From contig CP136062.1 in NCBI GenBank assembly GCA_032622095.1, positions 162,562,875 to 162,626,874 on the forward strand: 64,000 bases of DNA, in the 5' to 3' direction. This stretch comes from Siphonodentalium dalli (taxonomy: Eukaryota > Mollusca > Scaphopoda > Gadilida > Siphonodentaliidae). Under the pieces are notes generated by a model, which worked only from the letters and a program-made list of their open reading frames with translations, did no database searches and was not told where the DNA came from. The first letter of the stretch is position 1; each line of letters opens with the position of its first letter. The position numbers and the translations under genes are program-made. This document shows, piece after piece, positions 52,533-60,541 of the stretch.

Positions 52533-52552
52533 TATATATTACTTTGTAATAA
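52533..52552 (-). promoter_or_regulatory. Shared upstream motif type 1, copy 1
   Basis: The 20 bp are identical to 54496-54515. The core TATTAC-AAA-GTAATA (minus strand, 52537-52551) is a perfect inverted repeat with 6-bp arms and 3-bp spacer. It lies 32 bp upstream of the 79-residue frame within TA-rich DNA. A late-promoter or regulator site is a reasonable inference. Confidence 0.5.
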
Positions 52553-52578
52553 TTATTCCATATAAAATGGATCTGGCT

Positions 52579-52713
52579 TTAATTGAAGTTTTGTTTTTTG
52601 TGTGGTGTCACAGGTGTCACAGGTGCTTGCGTGCGTTGGGCCACGTTCTGATAGTTCCGTAGGAACAGCAACACCGCTCCGAACAACCCAAGGCCCCCGA
52701 CTAGCCACAGTAG
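52579..52713 (-). pseudogene. Possible remnant of a small one-pass membrane protein
   Basis: A 44-codon open stretch with no ATG follows an in-frame TAG at 52714-52716 and ends at TAA (52579-52581). It encodes a strongly hydrophobic helix (GGLGLFGAVLLFL) followed by a positively charged, then Pro/Thr-rich tail (VTPVTP, KKQ). That is the layout of a small single-span membrane protein, a type also found among Polinton genes. The start is lost, probably by a frameshift upstream. The short length makes chance a real alternative. Confidence 0.35.
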
Positions 52714-52763
52714 CTAAGGTACAGCAGTTCCTGTTGGAAAACTCGGAGCTCGCAGAGCCACTG

Positions 52764-53127
52764 CTATGACAGTAACAGGTCCTTTATGGTGGCTGTTATT
52801 ATGCAGTGGCAGATGGGTGCTGTTCTCGCGACTCCGATAGCGGCGCAGCCGCGGCAGGAATAGCAGTATATAGCTACTGGGGTTGCTTCTATAGAGGCCT
52901 TGGATACCAGGGGCTTCTGGATGAGCATCTCATGTTTTGCCGGACGAGCTGCGGTCCCAGCTCGCCCCGTAGCGACCTTCTTGGCATCTTTTGGGCGCTT
53001 TGGTTTTATCGCGCTGCCAATGGCGTGTAGCTGCGTATGTCCTTTAGGACGGCATCCCCTCCTTTGGGGTATCCTCCTCCGGTAGCGGCGCAGCCGCGGT
53101 GGTCATCCTATCAATTGGCTTCTCCAT
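52764..53127 (-). pseudogene. Arginine-rich, core-protein-like gene of the Polinton remnant
   Basis: From 53102 to the TAG at 52764 there are 112 open codons whose first part is very basic (RLRRYRRR, PQRRG, KPKRPKDAKK). A plausible ATG lies at 53127, nine bases after a shared upstream motif, but it is one base out of frame with the basic stretch, and its own frame closes at ~53046. I therefore read it as a gene broken by a single-base indel between 53103 and 53127. Adenoviruses and adintoviruses have small basic DNA-condensing core proteins (mu/pX type), and composition and position fit such a role. This is inference from composition only. Confidence 0.45.
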
Positions 53128-53136
53128 CAGTTTCAG

Positions 53137-53157
53137 ATTTGCAGAGCAAATTGTCTT
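53137..53157 (-). promoter_or_regulatory. Shared upstream motif type 2, copy 1
   Basis: The 21 bp are identical to 53734-53754. The core ATTTGC-AGA-GCAAAT (plus strand) is a perfect inverted repeat with 6-bp arms and 3-bp spacer. It ends nine bases before the putative ATG (53127) of the arginine-rich gene. Confidence 0.5.
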
Positions 53158-53181
53158 CGTCTATATTTCGTGGCAAACGTG

Positions 53182-53733
53182 TCAAAGTTGACAATGCTTC
53201 GCAGTGGTCAACACAGCAGTCAAGGGCGCTAAATACATTCCATATCGATGGTACAGAGCCTATGTAGCATATGTAGCACTGCTTCCGGCGTGCCAAACAA
53301 AGGGGTCGGCCTCGAGATCAGCGACCAGCTTCGGTTGGCTCTCGAGGGGAATCGGGAGGAAAACGCCGGCAAACCCCGCATACCACTGGAGCGCTGCCTG
53401 TCCCAGTGTCTTTGTCATCGCGGCAGCCAGCCGCGCCTCATAACGGGCATATAGCTTCTCCACCTCATCGTCGTCCATTGCGTCGACATGGTCTGCCGTG
53501 AATGCTTTCCCCATATAATGTCTGGCCTGACCCACTGCGGCGAGCCTTTCCCGGTGCCGATGCACAACATGATGCACAGCATCAACATTTCCCAATGTAG
53601 CGTCATCCCCGGTTGAGCTAGTGGCTCTCCGTTCCGCAGCAGGTTCTGCCGTCGTCCCGACAGTTCCTACGGAACTAGCTGCATCCTCCGTCTGCTCTTT
53701 CAACAACCCGTCGATCAAGTCATCACAATTCAT
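53182..53733 (-). pseudogene. Conserved-looking unknown of the Polinton remnant, C-terminus frameshifted
   Basis: The start is the ATG at 53733, chosen because the shared 21-bp motif ends at the base just before it. The first ~80 residues are acidic and low complexity (Thr/Ser/Ala/Glu). They are followed by a compact segment with DDDEVEKLYARYEARL, an Ala/Leu-rich helix and LPIPLESQPKLVADLE. This frame stops at 53260. A different frame then carries a helix-like continuation (LYHRYGMYLAPL) to a TGA at 53182-53184, so I infer a frameshift near 53260-53275. I do not know its function. Its position between the ATPase and the small virion genes suggests a virion or assembly protein. Longer readings upstream of 53733 run through a C14 tract and are unlikely to be real. 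Confidence 0.5.
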
Positions 53734-53754
53734 ATTTGCAGAGCAAATTGTCTT
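53734..53754 (-). promoter_or_regulatory. Shared upstream motif type 2, copy 2
   Basis: Identical over 21 bp to 53137-53157 with the ATTTGC-AGA-GCAAAT core. It directly abuts the ATG at 53733, so it lies in the promoter or 5' leader of that gene. Confidence 0.5.
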
Positions 53755-53971
53755 TAATCCTGGATTTAATCTTTGTCTTAGCTGCCGAAGACTAATAAAA
53801 CATATATCTAGATATACGTATACCCCCCCCCCCCCCACGCAAGGATGCCAAACATTTTGGCCTGGCTGAAGCACATCAGTGCTATACATACTATATACAT
53901 CATTATACCATATAAGCAGCCGGCTGATCCGTCTTTAATAGAAGCTTAGCATGCTTAGTCTCTGCTATCAG

Positions 53972-54495
53972 CTATCGAACCGCTGCTAGCTCTTCCCGGG
54001 TAGGGATCACGTCATTTTCGCGGAGGCAGTCATCGAACGAGTTCCGGTCTTTGCAGTGGAAGAGCGCGACCCAACGCGTCTGCTCGCGCAGGTACTTTTG
54101 GACGGAGTTGTACTTCTGAGTGAGGACCCAGACGCTTTGCCCTGCGTGTCGGCCTTAGAAAGCCAGCTCAGAAAGCATGTCTTTCTTCGCCAGGGCTTTC
54201 GTGGCCGAGCAGTCATCGACAATATACAACGTGGGATCGCCCTGAAAGAGTTGGTATAATGCCCGTAGATGATCATGGAGCTCGGATCAGCAACATAGAT
54301 CTCGGGGTCAGCCCATATCCACGGCCGGCTCTGGTACGCCTTGTTGTGCCGCACAGTGGGGCACAGGATTACAATGTGTCGAAACGTGCCACGATAGGGC
54401 CCCTCCAACAGATCGAGGGTGAAAATTGTTTTCCCGCAGCCAGTCTGCCCAAAAATGAGGGCCGAGTGGGGATCTTTTGGGTGAAGTTGTTCCAT
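53972..54495 (-). pseudogene. Polinton-type packaging ATPase (FtsK/HerA family), broken
   Basis: In Polintons and adintoviruses this P-loop ATPase pumps DNA into the capsid. From the ATG at 54495 the protein shows Walker A, GQTGCGKT, near residues 16-23, followed by a hydrophobic strand (HIVILCP). The frame shifts near 54280. The Walker B strand (LYIVDD, 54212-54229) and the downstream family segments (LTQKYNSVQKYLREQTRW, then LFHCKDRNSFDDC) are in another frame and run to a TAG at 53972-53974. An in-frame TAA (54155-54157) interrupts that part, so at least two lesions exist. The total of ~174 codons is short for the family. The frame that continues unshifted to 54007 is Ser/Arg-rich nonsense. 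Confidence 0.8.
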
Positions 54496-54515
54496 TATAT
54501 ATTACTTTGTAATAA
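54496..54515 (-). promoter_or_regulatory. Shared upstream motif type 1, copy 2
   Basis: Identical over 20 bp to 52533-52552, containing TATTAC-AAA-GTAATA. It abuts the ATPase ATG (54495) and is itself preceded on the minus strand by a TATA-like stretch (near 54520-54532). Confidence 0.5.
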
Positions 54516-55092
54516 GTAATATAAATATATAGCGAAGCTATACGTAACTCGTTGGTAGTAACTAATAAAGCGCTGAGACAAACCGTCCATCTTCTATGTT
54601 GAGTTGTGCGTCCATAATCACGTACAAGTACACGTTCAGTAGGCCTGCCGCCTCTTTTTCTTGTGTGATCTGAATTGTGATACCCTCTGATGCGTTTTCT
54701 ATGCGTCGCCCAGTACCGTAGAGTTGGTCATCAGTTGTCCCGATGTCAAGCCAAAGGGCATACTTGCTGGTCAGAAACTCTCCCAGCGACACATCTGCCA
54801 GGCCCATATCCTTTGCGACCATCGCCACTTCGGTCTGTTGCCTGCTGGCGGGTGACGATGCGAATAACCTTTTGGCTTCGTCCCATTGCTGGTAGGCACG
54901 CATGCCTTGAGAGTAGAGCTGGTTTGGCTCGCCCTCAACAGTCATCTCAACCTTATTGATCTTTGGATTGTAGCAGTCTTCGGTTTTTCTGCCGAAAGAT
55001 TCTCCGGCCTCTTTGAAAAGGAACAAGATGCCTTTCATACTCCGACTCGGAACGTTGAGGTTGGTATTCATTAGTGTTTCTTTTTGGCCGTG

Positions 55093-55500
55093 GCTAAAGA
55101 ACGGTATACCGCTCTTTAGTACCAAACGCTAAAGAGCGGTATACCGCGCTTTAGCTATATGGGCCTAGTACCAAACGCTAATTAACGGTATACCGCTCTT
55201 TAGCGTTTGGTGATAAAGCACGGTATACTGCTCTTTAGTGACAAACGCTAAAGAGCGGTATACCGCACTTTAGCTATATGAGCCTGATACGCGAATGAAC
55301 GGCACACCACTCTTTAGCGTTTGGTGCTAAAGAACGGTATACTGCTCTTTAGCCCTCGGTGCTAAAGAGCAGTCCAGGTTGGATGAGCGGCACGTGCGTT
55401 GCCAAGATATTTTGCGCATTGCGCCAACACATAACGTTATAATCCGTACCGCTCTTTAGCCCTCATCACTAAAGAGCGGTATACCGTTCTTTAGCCACTT
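55093..55500. repeat. Tandem palindromes (GCTAAAGAGCGGTA half-site) inside the capsid gene
   Basis: About seven near-perfect palindromes of ~28 bp, each a GCTAAAGAGCGGTA-type half-site joined to its complement, alternate with short spacers such as GTTTGGTG, CTATATGGGCC and CCCTCGGT. At both edges the palindrome is in frame with capsid coding sequence and reads LKNGIPLFS or LKSGIPFFS on the minus strand. The repeat therefore appears to derive from the gene's own codons. Confidence 0.85.
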
Positions 55501-55819
55501 CGTTTCTTTTTTGCTTGTAACTATCTTGCGGTGGCGGAGGATGCGCTCATAAAGTATCGCGACCGGCCTGTATACTGGCTGCGGATCATACGGGCCAGAT
55601 CAGGCTGGGTAACATTGTTAAACTCCAGGCTGATGTTGGCGATGGTGTAAGAGGACTCGGTATCGGTAGACCTGAACACACGGCTGTAGTCATTGAAAGT
55701 TAAAAACAAAAAAGCTCGTACTCGAGTCGGTCCCCGAGTGCGCTTTGGTAGAAGGGCATTTGACTCTCCAACAGTTCAAAGTCCAGCGGGATGTAATAAC
55801 GATTCATGTAGGCTTTCGC

Positions 55820-55950
55820 GATAGCCTTGTCTTTCGCTACGGTATTGTCTTTGTCTCCTGACTTTATGTCTTTGTCTCCTGTCTTTTTGTCTCCTGCCTT
55901 TCGCTACGGTATTGTCTTTGTCTCTTGCCTTTGTCTCCTGCCTTTATGCG
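55820..55950 (-). repeat. Short minisatellite GGAGACAAAGACAA in the capsid gene
   Basis: On the minus strand GGAGACAAA-type units and two longer GACAATACCGTAGCGAAA copies repeat within the N-terminal part of the capsid gene. They read GDKDNTVAK in the frame that leads into the YYIPLDFELL segment. Expansion has shifted the frame and created a stop between the two long copies. Confidence 0.7.
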
Positions 55951-56079
55951 GCCCAGGTTCTGCACCACACCCCAAAAAAAGGCTCCTAGCACAGTAGGTC
56001 AGCGAACTCTACCATGGGGTATAGTCCGGGAGCTAATAGGGGTACCCTTGCACCCCCCTGGGACTCATACGCCTGACAC

Positions 56080-57000
56080 ATGACCATTTAGTCACCCCCT
56101 GTATAGATGTTCATTGCATTTGTGACCATACAGTCACTACTTGTGTACCTACATGTACTCATCTCACCATTAACCATACAGTCACTACTTGTATACCTAT
56201 TCGACGCACATAGTCATATAACTACTCGATGTACATATGCAGCCCACCCTAGATTATAGATTCACTCCAGGTATACATGTAAACCTCACTAATGGCCATT
56301 CAGCCCTTCCAGATATACAAAAAACCCACACACACGACCACTCAAACACTCCATACTTGCATATACACCTCACACATGACAATTCAGCAATTTACTGCAT
56401 AATCATACACGCCATCCATGATAATACAGCTAAGCCTTATGCACCCACAAATGATAATACATCCACGAGATATATAAATTTACATCCCACCATTACCACA
56501 CGGACACTCCCTATATACCCACATCCTCGATAATGTCCACCCAGCTTACTCCAGGTATTCATATTCAATCATGACCGTACAGTCATTCCATTATACATTA
56601 CCTGTAACCATAAAACAATCCCTATTTATCCACACACCCCATCCATGACCATACAGACAACACATGCACATACCACCCAGGACCTTACAGTCACTCCATA
56701 TATACATAATCAACACATAGAAGACCATTTAACTATATCCATACACCACACCAATGACCATACAGGTACACCGGTTGCACCCGTACTGAATATACACAAT
56801 CATACACCATATAGTCACTCCATGCATACCGATTGACCTCACACCTGACCATGACCTCTCCCTGTATACCTAGATGCATCTTACCATTGACAACCCACTC
56901 ATAACCATATAGTCACTCATTGTATACCTACTCACATCAGTCATGACATACAATAACTCCCAGTATACCTATTCACCTCACATATGATCATAGAGTAACT
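56080..57000 (+). repeat. Degenerate ~40-bp minisatellite, about 22 copies
   Basis: Units follow the pattern ATGACCATACAGTCACTCC, TGTATACCTATTCACCTCAC with much substitution. His/Thr-rich frames here (56237-56533 and 56645-56836) are readings of the repeat and not genes. Confidence 0.8.
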
Positions 57001-57049
57001 CCCTGGCTATGATCTTTGCATCCACACTGTATCCTGTTGACATTTTATA

Positions 57050-57840
57050 ATAATGGACCAGAATAGCCAAAGATTATGGTCCATCTCAGTTCTGTATCAA
57101 AGTTCTGCCCATTTCCTTTCAATAAATGTGGCCAAAATCACAAAAAGAGGTTCTCGGCAAAATTGCATACTTTAAAATGAATTTGTCATGCCCCATACGG
57201 AACTGAGACAATCAGAATAGAACATGTAGTTGTCAGTTAATTAACTAACATGTATAATAACCAAGTGAGTCACAATATGCTACCTTTTCGGATAATGCAG
57301 AGAATGTTCGGGATATATGTACAAAATTAACATTCTACAAATTTGGTTGCCATTTTGGAAGCCATCTTGAGCAATTTAGTCTATAAACACCGTAGTGTGA
57401 GACATTTAAGATATACCAAAACAATAAACACCTTTCAATCCAAAGATAGTTATATTTTAACTGAAAAAATGGTCCAAACCCGAAAAGTGAATTTTTGCCA
57501 ATATTTATGTCAAGTTTTTGAGAGAAAAGTCCTATATTTTTGACGATGTCAGGGGTGACAATAGTAACAATTAACCATGGTGCATCAGACATGTTAGTAT
57601 TCAATGTATAGAATTCAGAATAGCCAATTTTATACATCAACCACAACTTGTAAGCGATTGCAGGACACGCTGGTGTAATATTTACCATGTTCCATATTTT
57701 GGCGGCCATATTGGCAGCCATTTTGAGCCAAAGTAAGAATTTTCCCGCTATAATTTGCATAAGACTGACCTAGGGTCTGGTCTGAAAACGGCGGCCATGA
57801 TGAACGCCATCTTGTCTGGAGTCTAAAAGGCCACTTTTTT
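57050..57840 (-). repeat. Reverse copy of the 18.6-19.6 kb repeat family
   Basis: It shares AGTTCTGCCCATT and clusters of GGCGGCCAT, GGCAGCCATTTTGAGCC and GCCATCTTG with the tandem block at 18620-19560, in the opposite direction. It lies between the TIRs of the 2.0-kb element. Confidence 0.5.
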
Positions 57841-58002
57841 TTCTTGTTAACATTGCTTAAAAGTTGAAGGACATAATAAGGAACAAAATGAATGGGGTGA
57901 AGTTAAGTCCCAGTGGGGTGCAAGGGTACCCCTATTAGCTCCCGGAATATACCCCATCGTAGAGTCCGCTGACCTACTGTGCTGGGAGCCTTTTTTGGGT
58001 GT

Positions 58003-58733
58003 TTTGGGATGTGAATGCACCTCCTTGTTGGGAGGCTCAGAATGCTTTTTAAAAAAGTCCAATGACCCACCCTGCTGCTAACATGGTACCGATTTGGCAT
58101 GGCACTGTTTTTTTTATATTTTTGTGTGAAATAAGATGTTGGGTTATGCCTTTTGTATCGAATTCACAAAACGACGATATCAATATTTACCTATTATAGT
58201 TAAATATAATAGTTTAGTTCAGTTTGTGCCTAACCGGATTATTACTTCTGATTCACTTAAAGATGCGGAATACAACTTTCATATGCATAAAATTAATCAG
58301 TGATGCCTTAGATGGCATATAATGCGTTAATGAAGAATTAATCCCAGCTCCTTCGTTCTACCTCAAACTTCTATTCCTCCAAACGGGCCCTTTATACCAT
58401 GCTTTATTACACAAACAAATTAAATGTGTGGTTGGTGTTACATGTCAGAAAAAATTAGGGTCGGTAGGTAGGCTTAAAATTAAATGTGTGGTTGGTGTTA
58501 CATGTAAAAAAAAAATAGGGTCGGTAGGTAGGCTTAAAATTTTATTTATTTAAATAATGTTTTATTGAGATATTTTTATGGCTTTCTTTTCTGCATTGAA
58601 ATTTAATGATATCATTGGTCAGAGAAAAGTTTTCATTGCTTTGTTTACAAGCCAATCAACACATTTTTGGACGTTGGAAAGTATTTTTCCACAGTTTATT
58701 ATTTGTTACCTATATAATCTGAAGAAATTTTAG
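58003..58733. other. No gene seen; contains a 60-bp tandem duplication
   Basis: Two 60-bp units, 58417-58476 and 58477-58536, share AAATTAAATGTGTGGTTGGT and AGGGTCGGTAGGTAGGC. A third fragment, TTAGGGTCGGTAGG, lies near 58770-58785. The remainder is AT-rich without recognisable content. Confidence 0.6.
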
Positions 58734-59027
58734 TTGTACTTAGGAAATCGTTTATCAGGTAGGGGGTTTAAATTAGGGTCGGTAGGAAAACCCCAACCAC
58801 AAATATTTTTCCTTTGGCCTAATCTAGAACGTTCAAGTTTTATACCACAAGTCAACATTCGTCATCTAGAACGTCCATGTCCCAAACACAGTAAGCTGGG
58901 GAAAACTATCAGATATATAGAGGAACTCCAAAGAGTTATGTTTGGATATAAGATTTTATCAAACGAGTTCATAAAACTTATATCTCAACATAACAAGTTG
59001 ATTCTTGAAAACCACACGAAAAACTAG
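58734..59027 (+). pseudogene. Weak candidate for a bHLH-like exon (achaete-scute style helix 2)
   Basis: From about 58827 the frame reads VNIRHLERPCP, a short loop, then SKLGKTIRYIEELQRVM, which resembles the loop and second helix of Achaete-Scute-type bHLH proteins; the frame ends at TAG (59025-59027). A pyrimidine-rich stretch and AG at 58826-58827 could be a splice acceptor, so the first ~31 codons, which overlap the GGGTCGGTAGG repeat, would be intron. The basic DNA-binding region is not visible, and the loop and helix 1 deviate from consensus. It may be a decayed exon, a diverged paralogue or chance similarity. If real, it is the only host-gene fragment in the window. Confidence 0.25.
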
Positions 59028-59382
59028 AGCTTTATGCCTTTTAACAAATCAAAATCCTTAAAAGAAGTTGCAAAATGGATACATTTACTTCATTGGCTGA
59101 GACGATTCACAACCTTGTACGACAGTATTGTGCGCTATATGGTTGGTGACGAGAAAGAAAAATATAGTCCCCCAATTTGCCCCTTTGTTTTTGTGTCTAT
59201 TTTCATTAGTGTAACGAAGTTGGACAATAATTTAACTTCAATAAACAAAGCAATCATTTGACAGTGTCTGGTGATGGTGTCATGCGCGTCTTTTAAAAAT
59301 AGTATTAATCCGCCGAAATCAAAATAAAGTTTGTTGGTGCAATGCCATGTATTCACGGGAAGCACACGTATATTCATCAATA
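59028..59382. other. No gene seen
   Basis: The opposite-strand frames at 59034-59261 and 59135-59380 overlap and neither has a recognisable motif. No repeat was recognised. Confidence 0.45.
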
Positions 59383-59544
59383 GTGTAGATAAGGAATATG
59401 TAATGGATTGTTTAATGATATGATAGGGGTTTCATGTGATATACCAATATATACTATTCCAGTGACAAGGTTCACAAATATGATTTTGGGAAAAACACAT
59501 CTATCATATTCCTCATAGAATCTCAAAATGGTTCATCTCAGCCA
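59383..59544 (+). repeat. Direct repeat flanking the LINE, left copy
   Basis: It matches 63836-64000 in the same direction, starting GTGTAGATAAGGAATATG, with three small substitution sites and one 3-bp indel. It may extend further right; the right copy is cut by the window end. Confidence 0.9.
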
Positions 59545-60541
59545 CAATATATTTCAATGTGTCTTATTGTCCATGAAATTTCCCATCTTGTGATGTATAA
59601 TTCAAGAGTATTAAACATACAGATTTCGTATAAAAAAAACTAGCGAAACGTATCCACAAAAAGCAGTTGTCAGTTTTCCTGTCCGGTAAGTAGTGATTAT
59701 GCATGGATATCAATTCAATTATTATGATCACAATTGCCGAACATTCAAATTTCCCAATCAAAAGTTCGGCTTCGCTTTAACTGACTCCGTCAAATTGTAT
59801 ATCAAACGAAAGGAAATTGTATGCCATATAACATACACTGGGGCATATTTTAGCCGAGTTGACATTTTTTTTAGAATTATTGAAATTTTGCAGACAGGGA
59901 AACCGACGATCTGTTTTACTCCCAAATTTCCAGAGTTGATTTTGCAAGTTTTCAGTACGATATCTTGACTTACCTCCCTTTGGTACTATCAAATTATACA
60001 GCAAAAGAAAGGAAATTTCATGGCCAATTAGCTCTGGTAGGTTTTGATATGAAGATGATCAATGGACTCCAGACATGTAGTAATAACAGTATTTATTGTT
60101 GAATTTCAAACATAGATAATATCAGGTACAAAAGTATTGAACAGTCTATATATATACCTTTATTTCCTCCGCAACGGAGAGTTTAACATTATACACCATG
60201 CACAAGTTTAGAGTTTCAACATATTGGTGACAAAAATAAACATCAATTTATCACATGGTTTTATACACAAATTATGCGCAATACAAATTCAATGAGATAT
60301 GTGCATTGCAACTGTTGGCCTCGTGTATTTATAATTTCGCGGAACACTTCACCTGGATAAAGTATCTGTCTGATGGAGAAAGACGGAGTTGTCTGCGATA
60401 TAGCTTTATTTGCGTTATAGAGTTGTTGAGTTATTATCACGTTTAGTTAGATGCCACTCCGACTAAATACAAATTATTCATGTATATCTTGTTTTCTGTC
60501 TCCGATCAGAGCGGTTCGTGAGCTGTTTATATGTGATCCAT
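59545..60541 (-). other. Probable LINE 3' untranslated region
   Basis: This ~1.0 kb lies between the left direct repeat and the stop codon of the LINE frame. It is AT-rich, has no coding motif and no clear poly-A or short tandem tail (as T-rich on the plus strand) at its left edge. Assignment to the LINE rests on position only. Confidence 0.45.

Larger units (their letters stand above)
52261..55966 (-). mobile_element. Decayed Polinton/Maverick (adintovirus-like) fragment
   Basis: Six minus-strand coding remnants lie in one block: major capsid protein, packaging ATPase, a conserved-looking unknown, an arginine-rich protein, a possible one-pass membrane peptide and a 79-residue unknown. Capsid plus FtsK/HerA-type packaging ATPase is the morphogenesis signature of Polintons and adintoviruses. 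Polymerase B, retroviral-type integrase, adenain-like protease and terminal inverted repeats are not in the window. The GC content is visibly higher than in the surrounding repeats. The fragment abuts the satellite on the left and a TIR element on the right, and it carries several frameshifts and stops, so it is not functional. Confidence 0.8.
54562..55966 (-). pseudogene. Polinton-type major capsid protein (double jelly roll), in pieces
   Basis: This protein would form the capsid shell. Four family-like pieces follow one another on the minus strand in different frames. (1) ~55716-55966 has VVQNLGR, an expanded short repeat, then YYIPLDFELLESQMPFYQ. (2) ~55521-55715 has FNDYSRVFRSTDT, ISLEF and DLARMIRSQY. 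(3) 55456-55563 has ILYERILRHRK and ends at TAA. (4) 54562 to ~55125 has NVPSRSMKGILFLF, TVEGEPNQLYSQG and a clean C-terminus. A palindrome array (55093-55500) separates pieces 3 and 4. A frameshift lies near 55710-55716 in a T-rich run, another near 55560. The N-terminus is missing at the TIR element. Identity rests on motif order and on the ATPase next door. Confidence 0.75.
55967..58002. mobile_element. 2.0-kb non-autonomous element with ~97-bp terminal inverted repeats
   Basis: Left TIR 55967-56065 and right TIR 57906-58002 are ~93% identical inverted copies, sharing AGCACAGTAGGTCAGCG and GGGAGCTAATAGGGGTACCC. The interior has no transposase. It holds a degenerate ~40-bp minisatellite (56080-57000) and a reverse copy of the repeat seen at 18.6-19.6 kb (57050-57840). 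It interrupts the capsid gene at its left edge. I find no capsid sequence on the right, and no obvious target duplication, so a deletion may have accompanied insertion. Confidence 0.8.

Noticed and set aside
52806-53085. Plus-strand frames over the arginine-rich gene
   Set aside because: All other coding remnants in the block are on the minus strand, and these plus-strand frames lack recognisable features.
53260-53889. Long reading of the unknown Polinton gene from 53889
   Set aside because: The extra N-terminal part reads through a C14 tract and a motif that better fits an upstream regulatory site directly before the ATG at 53733.
56237-56836. His/Thr-rich frames resembling low-complexity proteins
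   Set aside because: They follow the 40-bp minisatellite and end when its phase slips.
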